From contig NC_133389.1 of assembly GCF_047511655.1 (NCBI RefSeq), forward strand, positions 147,152,473 to 147,216,472: a DNA stretch of 64,000 nt. Direction: 5' to 3'. Of the stretch, positions 1 to 37,300 are shown one piece after another. Position 1 is the first letter of the stretch; each line of letters starts with the position of its first letter. The notes beneath the pieces are model-generated. The model was not told the DNA's origin, made no database searches, and was given only the letters and a program-made list of their open reading frames with translations. The position numbers and the translations under genes were made by a program. Source of the DNA: Castor canadensis. Taxonomy: Eukaryota; Chordata; Mammalia; Rodentia; Castoridae.

Positions 1-1513
1 ATTATACATGAAATAAATATTAGTTCTGATAGGACAAATATCTAATAGTCATAGAAGTTAATACACTGAAGTGTGAATTTACTGGTATAAATTTTTATAT
101 TGAGTGGATAATTTAAGGGTAGGTAGTAGATAAGGGCTAGTGTACTCTTTAAGGTTTTCCCATCAGTTTTTTTAAAAATCAAGTCTAAAGTATCTAAAGT
201 ATTGATTCTTCTATCAATGGTAGGTAGCTATGAAGCAGGGTTTAGAAATGGTCTAGACTACTGAGGTTTCTTGTAGAACAATTCCTATCACAAAAACATT
301 TTGACAAAATTAAACCATGAGTTATATGTTATATAGTTATTTAGTTTTGCTTCTATTTAGAGCAGGTCTGTTGGATTCACAACACTTAAAATGAAATAAA
401 ATACACTACAAAGTGGTGACAGAAGAATAACTGTAACTATACTAAAGATAGTAATGAGTGTCTCTTATGTAAATTAATACCCCTACATACATAGTTTCAT
501 CTTTCACAACTTACTCAAAGTTGAACATAAAACAAAAGTGAAATTCTTTGGCTTGAAATGCTTAAAAGTCCTCCTGTTGTGTTATCTAGAGATTAATCAA
601 ACATAAGCCTGACATAGTGAACCATGTCAGCATAGGACACTTACCAACATAACAAGACTCTGCACTCGAGATTTACTGCAAATGATCATGGTGCAGCTAC
701 CAGGCCTGAGTGAGTTAAGAGCTGTGTTCTTAGTCACAGTGCACTGTGGGTGTTATCCAATATTTGGTTTATGAAGATAGCTTGTTTCCATAGATGACAA
801 AAATCAATATTTCTATTACTAAGTTATAACATTGACATTGATTGTGGAGGGTACAAATTTCCATATTCAGTCGTTAATAGTGGCCCTCATGTAAAAGAAG
901 TATTAACAAGCTTCAAACTTTAATCAAAAGAAAGCTATACTTTATACTTAGTTTTTTCTGACAAAGTCTGAGAAAAACAAATATAAAATAAAATTTCACT
1001 ATTAAAGACTTTGAATAATGAAAATATATAATTTCATAAAATTTGAAACCTTTACTAATGCTTGTCCCAGTTAAGACTGTACTGAATGCTTGATCAAACA
1101 ATGGGTTTGCCTCCAACAAATGTTTCTTTTATCATCTTAGAGATTTTTTTTAACTGCTGTTTACTGTGGCAAGTAACATGTCTTCCACTGCCAGGGTTGT
1201 GGTCATTTGCAGCTCGCAAGCACAGCCTCACATCATCTGGTTGGATCAAAGCTATGGAGGATGAATTGACATAGGGAAAAAACTAATGTGCAAAGAGCAA
1301 CAAACTCTGCATCTCTTAAGGCCTCATAATTTCATTAGCAGTCTCAGTACATGCTGCCTGTCAGCTCTATAACGGTTTATCTAGGGAAGGACTGAGCTGC
1401 AGCAGTAGCAAATAAATCCTAATCTTGATCTTACTACTCTAGAAATAGTGAGGATACTCGTTTGAAATACTTCCTGTGCTGAGGGGTACTGATAACTATG
1501 TTTGCTTTATCAG
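1..1513 (+). other. CCDC150 intron, no exon seen
   Basis: AT-rich unique-looking sequence. No exon with acceptor, open coiled-coil frame and donor was found, and no convincing repeat. It should be the intron feeding exon a at 1514. Confidence 0.6.
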
Positions 1514-25872
<24,359 letters not shown>

Positions 25873-26090
25873 CAGAGGAGCCTCTTCATGCGTAACCACA
25901 ATACTGCAAACCAGCAACTAGGGTTGGTCTGTGTCTGCATCACAAGAATGTGACGTCTTTGAAGTGGGCTGAAGACTTTGGATCTTAGTTATCCTTTATG
26001 AACTCTTTTATTTCACTACAGAACTACCCCCATCCTCTCTGTGCCTGTCCCTGTTTTCTACCCAATAAATTTAGTTTGTTGTGTGATAGC
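25873..26090 (+). other. CCDC150: CCDC150 3' UTR with poly(A) signal
   Basis: About 215 nt after the stop, with a canonical AATAAA at 26064-26069 followed by a TTTAGTTTGTTGTGTG GU-rich stretch. The end coordinate is an estimate of the cleavage site. Longer isoforms using later signals are possible. Confidence 0.75.
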
Positions 26091-27204
26091 AGATGCTGTT
26101 GAGTGACACTTGACTAGTCTTCTTACTACATTTTATCAAAAAGAATTTAGTAATACACTAAGTTACTAAAATAATATGATACTAAAATATCATATTACTA
26201 AGGTAATATGATATTTTCTGTCAATGAAATATGCTATTCTTATATCCAGTAGATAATCCCTGGAAATAGAAACCCCTGGGGAAATGAAACTCTTCTACTG
26301 CCTTATAAACTTACATACAGAAGTGTGTAAGTCCATAAGCAACCTAATTAGATTAATATCTCTACTCATAAATAACACATCTCGAAGATTATATTTATAG
26401 CCTCCTTGTCTGTTCAGTCTGCTGTACTCATGGAGCCTATGTTTGATAACGTAGCTCTTTCTTACAATAGTAAGCAATAGTAAGCTTTCTCTTTTTATTT
26501 CAGGTAGTGAACACAGTAGATTAAGTAATCCAGACTTAACCTACATAAATGACTGGCATAAAGACTGACTTAATGAATTCCCAAGTAAATGCAGATTCTG
26601 GTGATACCCTCAGGACCTAAATAAGACTATCAGCAGTTGACGAGCCCACCACTCCATACCTGATATAAAAAGGCAAAATCGAACTTATTGCTTGCATATA
26701 GGAAAGGAGAACTATGTTGTTCAGGCCTCATCCTCCCTGGGGATAGCACACTGTTGATCTCTTGCAGGATTTGGGGGAGCATGGAATTCAAAAATTAGAA
26801 GACTGTCAGAGACTTACGTGGACTGGCATCATAGAAGTAGAGTTACTTTGGTGGTTGGCATTCAGAGGCATGTTTAGTGGAGTGAATCCACTTCTATTTG
26901 TCTGACTTCCAGAAATAAGGGACTGTCACTGGTGGGTTTATAAAATAAAGCAAGTTGTCTCTGATCTAGTGACAACTTTAAAACTAATTCTCATGACTGC
27001 TTGGTACCATGGCTTCAAAACAATCCATTCAAGGGGGTGGGATTATTTCATTCTTTGTGGCCCCCCTGTGGTCTTCATGTCACATGTTAGGGCAGTGGCT
27101 CTTTAGAAGCATTTAAGACTGAACAGCAGACATTAAACAAGTATTTTCCCCTTTCAGGCTAGAAAGAGAAAATTCATATCTGTTACAGTACTCATAACTG
27201 TTTT

Positions 27205-27602
27205 GGTGCTATGATTTGAATATGTCCTTTCCAAAATTCGTGTTGAAACTTAATATCCGTTGTGATGAATTAAGAAATGGGGCCTTTGGGGAAATTGATT
27301 AGGTTTCGAGGGCCCTTGTGAATAGATTCATGCTTTTAATAAGGGCTGGAGAGAACTAGTTTAGGTCTTTTTGCTTTTCCACCTTTCACCATGTGAAGAC
27401 ACATCATTCAGTCCCTGCAGAGGACATTAGCAACAAGTTGCTACCCTTGTGTAGGGAACAGTGTTTTCACCAGACATGAGCCCACCAGCACCTTGATCTT
27501 GGACTTTCTAGCTTCCAGAACTATGAGAAGTAATTTTCTGTTCTTTATAAATTACTCATTTTCAGGTGTTTTGTTTCAAGTAGTAACAATGAACTAAGAC
27601 AT
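27205..27602 (+). mobile_element. MaLR-type solo LTR (MST/MLT1-like)
   Basis: Opens TGGTGCTATGATTTGAATAT; internal AATGGGGCCTTTGGGGAAAT, GCACCTTGATCTTGGACTTT and TTCCAGAACTATGAGAAGTA match remembered MaLR LTR landmarks in order. No internal gene sequence is present. Confidence 0.8.
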
Positions 27603-29699
27603 TCAGTTAAGGAACTTAAACTTATTTGTTGTAACTCCAAGGCTTGGGTTCTATTGTTTCCTGGGTCAACCAGGAAAGCTGTGGAACATAAAGTGAGGAA
27701 CATAGTTTTGATGATCTCAAGTTGTCTAATTCTTATGGGATAGGTCACTATACTTAGGAGTTAGTCAGTTGAGGGTATAGGGGAATCATGGTCTTGAAAC
27801 AGCCTAACCAAGAGCCACACAGGTTAATTAACCTTACTGTCCTGGGCTGGCACTGAAAACCCTGGTCCTCAATTCCACAGTAAAGAAGATCCCAGTTACT
27901 ACACAAGGGAGATGATCGACTCTAACAGATTATAAAGCTGTTGCCCTTGATTGTTGCCTTGATAGTCACAGTTACCTGCCAAGAAAGGATATCCAGGGAA
28001 GGTATTTTCTTCACTTTAGTATTGCTCTCAAAGGTTATCATTACTGATAGTATAACATACCTTTGTATCATTTTCAGACTGACTATACTTAGCTTAGAAG
28101 AAGGGAATTACTAGAAATGGTAATCATTTCTAGTAAAACTTTAGTTGTTATTAGTAAGAGAAATGTGATAACTAAATCAGAATGATATAAGCCTAAACTA
28201 CAAAGAGTGTGATAAAAGAGTGTGACTAAAAGTATATGTAAAAGAGAGTATAACAAGAATATGTAAAAGAGAGTAGGATAGAAAAATCTTATTTTGATGA
28301 TCTCAAGTATCTGCTCTTAAAAATCATTTGCTTCTGTAAGTTTTCTGGAGAACTTTGAGATCTCTAGTGTGTATAAATTTTCCATTCTGCTTTTCTATTT
28401 TCCCAAAGGACTGGAAATGGCAGAGGCAATATGATTCTGATTGAAGGGTAAAGCTTATATAATTCAAATCATGAATAATTGTTCCAGTTTAATGTGCCCT
28501 GTATCATTAGATAGATGGAATGTCTTTGGTAGGAAACACAAAATCTTTTTTTTAGCAATTATAAGTACTACAGCTTATTAACAGAGGAATTCTTCCATTC
28601 ATCCACAAAAAAATGCCATTATGTTTATTCATTCTTTTATTTTCATACGCCACAGAGGTCCATAGTTCAGTCATCTGAACTATGGTTTCTGATAAGAATT
28701 CCTTGAGACATTTGATGGCATTTTATAACTAGCCTGATAGTATTTCTTTTTGTTTTTAATATAAGATTCATCACCAAACAATACTACCATAATATGTTAT
28801 TGGAAGAGGCAAATGTTCTGTCAAGACATGGACACACTTTTTTCTGTTGATTACTGAAATGCTGTGATGAAATGCTCTTCCATTGAATAAGAAATATAAA
28901 ATCACTGAGTTAAGACTACTAAACCAGCACTTCTGCTACCGGATTACCCATCCATCTGAAATAACCAACAGAAAAAATATATGAAGAAACAGTTTTTTAA
29001 GATGCTGTACATCATGCAACAAAGAAAAGAATCCTTGAGAGAAAGGAAATAAATGAGGTGAACCCTATTATTGCTCCACCACATTGAGGAGTTGAGATGG
29101 AACACAGTAACTCCTGAGTTAAGGAACTGGAGTTGAGAACCTAGAGAGACAAAGGCAGCTGGAGTTCTTATTCAGAGAACAACAGAAAGCAGAGAGCTAC
29201 ACAGAGGGAACATTCTTTGGGAATCCTCTTAGAGTAATCTGCTGAGTATTGGTCAGCAATGCATGGGGGGAGACTCCCTAAAAGTATGAGAGGTAACAGA
29301 GCCTGGCACACAAACAATGCCAGTTCCCACCAGTCACAGTTAGAAACCTCGTGATTTATGGGGCATTGGGTAAAGTATACAAAAGGCTCTTATCTCAGTT
29401 GTAAAGACTGTTTAGAACTAGTATGGGATACTGTGGTCCCCTTTTGAGTCTTAAAAGTGAAATTTCAAATGATCTCTTTCCATAAAACTGTTTCAGAATA
29501 AAGCTTAAGACTATTTAGAGGAAAACAAAAATATGCGTTACCCATCAAGGTATAGGTACAGTATCTGACGTCTGTAATTATCACACATGCAAAGAAGCAG
29601 CCAAATATGACCCACAAAGAGAATCAATCAAAATGGACCCAGATGACAAAGAGTAATGGACTGATTAAAGTACATGTATTTACAGAAAAAATATGAATC

Positions 29700-29985
29700 C
29701 AAAACCCCACTGAACATCGAACAGACACTTAAACAATGAAGGACAGGAATGTAAAACAGGTCATATTAAGGGGAGAGGGTAAATGAAGAGGGTAAAGGAG
29801 AGTGAATGTCACTGAAGTACTTTCTATACATGTATGAATATGAAACATTGACACCTGTCAAAGTCGTTTTAAGAAGGGAAGAATAATGGAGGGTGTGAAC
29901 CAAACTGGGGCACAATATATGTATATATGAAAATGTCACAAAACCCCCTTTGTCATATACTAATAAAATGTTTTAAAAAACCAAA
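29700..29985 (+). mobile_element. L1 3' UTR fragment
   Basis: GGTCATATTAAGGGGAGAGG, TGTCAAAGTCGTTTTAAGAA and TCATATACTAATAAAATG parallel the L1 ends at 12.5-13.1 kb and 53.3-54.0 kb. Confidence 0.7.
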
Positions 29986-30582
29986 ATTGACCCAGAACCA
30001 ACACAGGTGTTAGAATTACTAAACAAGCATGTTATTGTAACAGTATTCTACTTGTTCAAAGAGTGTTACTTCAGTAGATAGTAGCCTAAGAGATAATCAC
30101 AATAATTCCTAATTGTGTAATTAACTAATAAAAAAGTGATAGGTAGTTTTTCTTTAGCAGTAGACATTTATCACATATAGTAACATCCGATGTGAAGGTG
30201 ATTCTAATATAAGATCCATAGATGCTTTTACTAATTTTTGAGTGTACTAATTGTTCTGAAGCAAGAAGACTAAGCCATGGCTACTGAATTAAGGGTTAGC
30301 CAATGGTGCTTCTATGTGTGCTGGGTAGTTAACACCCTTAGAGAATGATCTAACCTCCTCATGTATGTAAAAATGTAAGAAGAATCAATATGAACTTTCT
30401 CACAGACTTAATCTGTCTGTGAAATCTTTTACTTTGAAGGAATCTTAGACCATAGCTATTTTTTCTCTGGTAATTTCTCAGGTATTTCCTGAAATTATCA
30501 TAGGTGTTCTAATGCCATATTTGATCATATATAATGTATGTATAATACATACATATACATATAATCTGGCATATTTAAGGAC

Positions 30583-30682
30583 TGCTGGGCTAGTGGAGTG
30601 GTTCAAGTGGTAGAGCGCCTGCCTAGCAAGCATGAGGTCCTGAGTTCAAGCCCCAGTACTGCCAAAAAGAAGAGAGAGAGAC
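30583..30682 (+). repeat. tRNA-derived SINE, well preserved
   Basis: A-box-like TGGTTCAAGTGGTAGAGCGC and B box GAGTTCAAGCC, then CCAGTACTGCC and a short purine tail. Among the least diverged copies. Confidence 0.9.
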
Positions 30683-30814
30683 TATAAGGGCTGCTGTATA
30701 TATTATCTGGAGCTAGATCCTACCTATATGAAATCTATAGATGTCACAAAGAAAATAAAGGAATATTTTTCCAACAGTGATCCCAAAGTATCAGCTACAT
30801 GGTAGGATTGAGGA

Positions 30815-31215
30815 AAGGACTTTGCTATAGGTGGGATTTGGAATGTCCTCCAAATGCCCATGTATTAAAAGTTCAGTCCTCAGCTTGGCATTATTGTAAG
30901 GGGCTGGAACCTTTAAGAGGTGGGCTTACTGGAAGGAAGTTAGGTCATTGGGACTATGCCCTTGAAGGGATTTTGGGATCCTGGCCCATTCTTGTTCTGC
31001 TCTTTTACTTAATAGCCCCCAAGAGATGAGCAACTTTGCTCCACTGTGTGCTCCCCTGCCATGATGTTCTACCTCACCAAGGCCGAAAAGCCATGGAGCT
31101 ACCTGACCATAGACTGAAACCTTTTAAACTGTGAGTCAAAATGAAACTTTCCTTCTTTTAAGTTTATTATCTCAAGTGTTTTGTCATAGTAATAGAAAGC
31201 TGAGTAACACAAACT
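30815..31215 (+). mobile_element. MaLR-type LTR (ORR1/MT-like)
   Basis: TGCTATAGGTGGGATTTGGA, TTTAAGAGGTGGGCTTACTG and GAGTCAAAATGAAACTTTCC, ending GTAATAGAAAGCTGAGTAAC. This is the landmark order of rodent MaLR LTRs. Confidence 0.7.
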
Positions 31216-31885
31216 TGGGATAGTTATAAATTCTCATTTTTTGAGTGGTTCAAGTAAATCAAAGCAAGTAATTTTCATTTCCCCTCAAACTTCTGTAATG
31301 ACTTAAACAGCCATTATTACTTTAAGACAAAATTTCTTTCTCACTATAACTTAGTTTGCCTTTTTGCTTTTTAGACAATTTTAAAATGTTTTGAGGATCT
31401 GATACTCCATAGTAACAGAGTTAATTAGTTGTAGATAGCACTAATAGCAATAAGAATGCAGTTTTTATCCACTTGGGAGTTTAATGGAAGGGCAGATAAT
31501 TGCTTGATTTAATGTGTCCCTTGGAGTGACATCAATGGACAGTATGAATATCTTTAGTTCTTTCAATGACCGTTATTCTTACAGCATTTCCTGCTTTCTT
31601 TACCCTGATTTCTTTTCAGTTTTTAACAGAAGACTTTTTGGTCTAGTTTTTATCTTAGAGGGCAGCCATAGGCTATAATGATTGGTAGCATATTTACTTT
31701 TTTAAAGCTCTCTAAAAAATAAATCTAGTCATATATTGATGTTTTCTAAACTAGTTTCATAGTTCAACTTATTTCTTATTAAATTTCCTTATTTAGATTT
31801 GAGTCTATTAAAAACAACAACAAAAAAAAAAAGGTGCCCTTCACTTTACCTATTGGGTCCACTCCAGGACACTGAATGAAAGAAG

Positions 31886-31968
31886 GGCTGGGGATATAGG
31901 TCAGTGGTAGAGTGCTTGCTAGCATACACAAGGCCCTGGGTTTAATCCCCAACACTACAAAATACTAT
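31886..31968 (+). repeat. ID-type SINE
   Basis: GGGCTGGGGATATAGGTCAG, AAGGCCCTGGGTTTAATCCC: the classic rodent ID form, with B box GGTTTAATCC one change from the ideal. Confidence 0.85.
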
Positions 31969-32320
31969 GTAAAAGAGCAGCAAAGCTATTTAAAAAATTG
32001 ACACTGAAAATATTTGGCATTCATCTCTCTTCTCAAGAGCATGTATTCTGGCTCTTATCTGGTGGTCAGTCTTATTTTTTTAAGCAAGATGGTTTTAAGT
32101 TGACACTGTTTTTATATAATCAGTTTTCCACCTTGGACTTCAGTAGACAATACAGACTCAGTAAACCATTTGCTAATGTAAACCCTTTTATAAATGGTCA
32201 GAAGTGACATACAATGTATAGCAGACCAGAACAGATTTGTGAAATATTTTCTGCTAATAGCCCCAGCAGAAAAATAGCTTTTCTTATTATAGTTTAAAAA
32301 GAGATCTAAGATTGAGTCTC

Positions 32321-32382
32321 ATTGGACGTGCCCACTCTCAGCCAATCACAGTGACTTGAAAGATGGATTGAGCAATGATTGG
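32321..32382. promoter_or_regulatory. Cluster of three CCAAT boxes
   Basis: ATTGG at 32321 and 32378 and CCAAT at 32342, within 62 bp. NF-Y bound clusters look like this, but no TATA, initiator or transcript was identified, so function is conjecture. Confidence 0.3.
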
Positions 32383-33924
32383 CCAGATCTGGGTCATGTG
32401 TCCATCTCTAAAACTGAGAAGGTTCTCCAAAGAAAATCAAGGCAATGTTCCCAGAAAAAAAAAGAGGCAATGGAGGTGCCTGAGACCAAAACCAGAGATG
32501 TTGATCACAATAATTATAAGAATGTAAGTAGAGAAAATACATCAAAGTGGTCTCTACTGAACATCACACAGAGAGCTCTAAGTAGGTGCTAGGTTCTTCT
32601 GTTCTACTGGTCCCCCTTATTCTCCAGAGCAATTCCATAAGGAATTTACAAACTATCATGTTCTTCCTGAAGCCTTTAGAAATGGATTCTTTAATAATCT
32701 ACATACTCTTTAATGACCTTCTATGTAGCTAAAGACAATGATCGTTACACAGATGCCTACCTCCCAGTATTTCCTCCACAAGCAAAAGAAATATAAATTC
32801 TACACAAAACCACACCCTCAGCATTGAGGCAGACAATGCCAAACTTCAAAATAACAAGTAAAAAGAGAAAGTCACCATATTCCAATACATGTTCTCTCAT
32901 ATTATCCTATCCTACCTCACCACAGTGCTTTGTAGGAAACAAAGGCCAAACAGGAAAAACTGCAGGGGTATAGAAAAATGAAGCTAATGAAAAGATCTAG
33001 GGTTGATCTGAAACTACTCCATAAAGATTAATGTACCCTAAATATGGAAATACTAAAAAAAAAAAAAAAGTGCCCAGGCAAACCAGAACATGAAGTACAA
33101 TGGAAGGAGCTTCAAAATACACATGATTTAAAGGTGCAGGTTATGATCTAAAGAAGCACTCTTCAAAACACAAAGCTTCTGAAAGACAGCAAAAGAAAAA
33201 AATGGATAAGCCCCCTTTGGCAATCGGATTATTAAAGGGAAAGGGAGAGTCAGGGAAGAGAATAGACATTTTAGGTTCTAGCAAGAAAAAAGAAAAAGAA
33301 AATTGAAGTACTCACAATCCTTTCCACAACTACCAAAACCCAAAAGAAAAAAACAAAAAAACTCTCTGGAAGAATACCTGAGCTTTGATGTAGGAGAGCA
33401 TGCATGATAAACTGGAAATATTGCTAAAGCAACCTAATACAGGAACAAGAGGAGAGTTAAGTCTATTCAGATCTACTACAACTTGGGAAAATTTTCCGCA
33501 GTAAACAGCCATGAAGGAAAAGAAATTAAAAGTGAACATTCCAAATAATATTCAGACAAACTTTTGAGAATATAAAAAAATACTGTGAAATGTAAATTCA
33601 AAAAGAGGCTAGAAGCACAAAAAAAGTAACAAAATAACAAAGAAAATAAAAATAACATAAAAGAAGAAGGAAAAAAGGGCAGAGAAACTACAAGACAAAG
33701 AAAGAATACTGTGTGTGTTTTTGAGGCTCCTGAAGAAGAAAAAAACTGTAATATAAGAATGTTTTCAAAAATAGAAAAAAGAATCTGAATCCACACATTC
33801 AAAGGGCTTACTGGGAACATAGGAACCACTGATTTTCATCTTTGAGACATTCTATAGGCAAAAATATCAGATAACTTTAAAAGGCATAAAAGACTGGTAA
33901 CAGACCTTTTAAAACCAACATACA

Positions 33925-34440
33925 AGGGAGCAGGATGGCTGATGGAATTCTAAGACAGGCCCCCTAGATTTCTTGCCCTCTGTTGTTGATGTTTGCATCA
34001 TCATGAAACTATGAAAACAATGGGGTTTACTCCCATGATTAGATTATGTGTCACTGTTGACTTTAAGAGAAGTGTATCCTGGTGGGCCTGATCTAGTAAG
34101 TTAAGCCTTTGAAGATAGTTTTCTCCAGGTGGTTGCAGAAGAGGAAGACAGATTTGCAGCACAAGGCTTTAAAGTGCTGAGGAGGAAGCCACATATATAG
34201 ATGACCTTTAACTGCTAAGAGTGGTGGCCCCTGATTGAAAACCAGCAAGGAAATGAGAGACCTCATCAGTTTTAAAACTGCGTGGAGCTGCGTTTGACAA
34301 GTGACCTGAGAGAGCTTCCAGAGAATAAGACAACTCTGCTAACACCCTGACTTCACCCTGAGCAGAAACTTTAAGATATTTTTTGCTTTTTAAGCCATCA
34401 AGTTTGTGTCAACAGCAACATAAATCTGATACAAGTGGCT
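33925..34440 (+). mobile_element. MLT1-like MaLR LTR
   Basis: ACTCCCATGATTAGATTATG, TGAGAGAGCTTCCAGAGAAT and TTTTTAAGCCATCAAGTTTG fall in the order of MLT1-type LTRs; strongly diverged. Confidence 0.65.
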
Positions 34441-35458
34441 TTATCCCCTCCACACACACACACAAACAAGTAGCATTAATTTTAAACTCAAAGAATGTGT
34501 AAAACAAGGATTTTATACACAGCTAAGTTTTGCAGATAGAAAAGCTATAGCAAATCAGTTTTGAACATATAAAAGCTTAACTAATCCAACACCTGTCGGC
34601 CCTTCTTTAGGAACATATAAGCATATAGGTCAGTAACTTTTTTCTATAAAGAGCCAGATAGATAGTAAATATTACAGATTTTGACGGTCATAGATGATTC
34701 CTGTTATATTATTCTTTTTTGTATGTGTTGTTATTATTACCTTATGAGCCACATAGAAACAGGCTACTGACCAGATTTCGTCTACAGGTCAGAATTCAAG
34801 CACAAATACACTGAACATGACAAAGCAGGATACTTTCTAATGCTAAATCCTACAATTCACAGTGAGAATCTGACACATAATTACACAACACAGAATAAAA
34901 CAACTGTAAATCACAAGACTACACAGGCTGACAAGGTCACCTACCAATGAGCCCTTGTTAGAATCCGGCAGTTTATTACTTAAAGAGACAGTGAAAGAAA
35001 TAATCAATGGTACTAGCTCCCCTACGCCCCCTATGCAAAATGACATTAAAGCAAAAGACACCAGCATACTTTGTGTCAGAGGAGCCAATGACATACTACA
35101 GCCAAGCAGTGTGATGGCTGCAGCTGTACGAAACTGCTTATCTCATCAGAACCTGGGAGCGATATGAAACTGAAGCAGGTAAGCGTCATGCCCTCATGTT
35201 CTGGGGTGATCCCCAGAACTCTGCTAGGGTTCAAATGAGCAATGGCTCAAGCCTTGCCTGTGTGGGTAGATAGCTGCAAGGGTCTTGGTGTTGATGCAAT
35301 AGTGTTCCCCTAGGAAACAAAAGCTACAGTAGATTCACAAAGACAGAAACTATGGGGTGCATTTAAAGCAAGAACTGGAGGAACATTCATTGCATTAAAA
35401 ATAACAAAGTCAACCAAAGGAAAGTATCAGGAAGGATTAAAAAAAAAAGATAAAAGCA

Positions 35459-35560
35459 AGGGTTGGGAGTGTAGCTCAGCTCAGTGGTAGAGCACTTGCC
35501 TAGCATGTCCAAGGCTGCATTTCTTTTTTTGCACCATTAAAAAAAAAAGAAAAGTAAAAG
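35459..35560 (+). repeat. ID-like SINE
   Basis: GGGAGTGTAGCTCAGCTCAG with an extra CTCAG duplication, GCACTTGCCTAGCATGTCC, then a decayed 3' part and poly(A). Confidence 0.8.
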
Positions 35561-36077
35561 TAGAAATTGATAGAGAATAGAAAAATAATAAATCTAGTTA
35601 ATAAAAGAAAATCTTGCCTTTTAAAAACTTGACAAAGTAGACAAACCAGTAGTTAATTTTGTTTTTAATAAGAGAGGGTACAAATATACAGAGAAATGTC
35701 AACAATGTAAAGAACCATTGAAAAAGAAAAAATTGAAAAAGTCATAAGAGATTACTTTGTATACCTTTCTACAAATAAACGGATAGCTAGATGAGAGGGG
35801 TAATATCCTAGGGAAATATAGGTAACCAAAATTGACCCTTTTGATTTTTAAAGCTGTAACAGACCAATTTCCATAGGGAAAAAAAAGATATTAAAGAACT
35901 GCCTCACATAAAAACACCAGGCCAGCATGATTTCACATAGGAATTCCACCAAACTTTCAGAGACTGGTTGTCCAAGTGGTCCATCATTATTCTAGATCAC
36001 TGAAATAGAGAAAAAGTCCTAATTTCTTCTATGAGGCAAGTAATGTTGAAAACTAAACTAGACAAAAACAGCACAGT

Positions 36078-36775
36078 AGTCCTCCTTTACCTCTGTTTTC
36101 ACTTTCTGTGGTTTCAGTTACTCAGCTGTGCTCCAAAAACATGAAATGGGATATTCTAGAAATGTCAACTTCTAAGTTTAAAATTGTGTGTCATTATAAG
36201 TAGCTTGACAAAATTTTGTCCATCTTCCCTGGGAAGTAAACCATGCCTTTGTTCATCATGTCCATGCTGTACGTACTGCCCAGAAATTAGTTACTTAGTC
36301 AGGTCAGCTGTTGTGGTATCAGAGTGCGTGTGTTCAAGCACCTCTCGTTTTACATCATAATGGCATCAAAGTGCAATAGTAGTGATGCTGGCAATTCTAT
36401 TTCAGTATAGACTTCATTGTGCCAGATGTGGTAGTGCACACATGTAATCCCAGTAGTTAGGAGGCTGAGGCAGGAGGATCAGGAGTTCAAGGCCAGCCCG
36501 GACAACAAAGCAAGACTCTGTCAAAGAATCCCAAATCAACCCAAACCAAACAAAAAGACTGGAGATGTGGCTCAGGCAATAGAGTGCCTGCCTAGCAAGT
36601 GAGAAGCCTTGTGTTCAAATCTCAGTATCATCAAAAAAACCCCAGAAAAACAAAAAAACCTTATTATAGGTATATGTTTGTATGAAATATGGGGTTCATT
36701 ACTATTTGCAGTGTCAGAGATCCACTAGGCGTCTTAGAACATAACCAGAGATGGGGTGAGGGATTACTGTACAAA
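36078..36775 (+). mobile_element. Tigger-type DNA transposon relic
   Basis: The left end CAGTAGTCCTCCTTTACC and the right end GGTGAGGGATTACTG are imperfect inverted repeats. TCACTTTCTGTGGTTTCAG and the ATGGCATCAAAGTGCAATAG at 36359 match the start of the Tigger1 transposase frame, which is then cut by stops. Internally deleted; a SINE occupies 36418-36660. Confidence 0.8.
36418..36660 (+). repeat. Composite SINE (7SL-tRNA) inside the Tigger
   Basis: CCAGATGTGGTAGTGCACAC opens one 7SL-like unit. A tRNA-like unit with TGGCTCAGGCAATAGAGTGC and TGTTCAAATC follows. Confidence 0.85.
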
Positions 36776-36957
36776 GCAAACTACAAACTGGTATTACTCC
36801 TGCCTATTGCTGTAAGAACACTAAAATATTAATAAACAGAATTACACACCACATTAAGATAATATAAGATGACCAAGTGGAATTTGTTCCAGGACTGCAA
36901 GTTTGGGTCAATATTAGGATTTTTTTTATCATAAACCATATTAAAAATCCAAAGGGA

Positions 36958-37175
36958 GCCAGCTTGTTGGCAAATTTCTATAATCCCAGCTGCTCAAGGA
37001 AGCAGAAACATGAGGATTGTGAGCCCAAGGCCATCCCAGGAAAATTTAGCATGAGACCCTGTCTCAAAAACAAAGTAAAAACAAAAGGGCTGATGGTGTA
37101 TATCAAGTGGTAGAGTACTTGCTTAGTAAGTGTGAGGCCCTGGGTTCAATCCCCAGTACCATGCCCCCCCAAAAA
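36958..37175 (+). repeat. Composite SINE (7SL-tRNA) inside L1
   Basis: 7SL-like unit (TTTCTATAATCCCAGCTGCT) and tRNA-like unit (TATCAAGTGGTAGAGTACTT, B-box region GGGTTCAATCC). L1 sequence with a repeated AAATCNAAAGGGA motif flanks it, consistent with a target-site duplication. Confidence 0.85.
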
Positions 37176-37202
37176 AAATCTAAAGGGAGAATCATATTAA
37201 AA

Positions 37203-37300
37203 ATCTCAGAATGGACCTGGAGGTGTGGTTCAAGCAGTAGCATGCCTAACAAGTTTGAAGCCCTGAGTTCTAACCCTAATCCCACCACCAAAAAACAAAA
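37203..37300 (+). repeat. tRNA-derived SINE
   Basis: GGACCTGGAGGTGTGGTTCA, GCATGCCTAACAAGTTTG, decayed B box GAGTTCTAACC. Confidence 0.75.

Larger units (their letters stand above)
34440..37200 (+). mobile_element. Old L1 ORF2-region copy, host of nested insertions
   Basis: L1-like blocks at about 35560-36075 (CAGGCCAGCATGATTTCACA; GGAATTCCACCAAACTTTCA) and 36776-36955 (TGACCAAGTGGAATTTGTTC) keep their ORF2 order. The sequence continues past the SINE at 37176-37200. The left limit is uncertain. Frames are broken. Confidence 0.7.

Noticed and set aside
30583-30682. Possible tRNA gene
   Set aside because: A- and B-box-like motifs are present but there is no cloverleaf with a proper anticodon arm and acceptor stem; the A-rich tail and many sister copies make it a SINE.
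33476-33829. 117-codon minus-strand frame rich in F, L and S
   Set aside because: It is the complement of an A-rich tract, so poly-Phe/Leu/Ser is a base-composition effect. The tract may be old L1-like sequence but was not identified.
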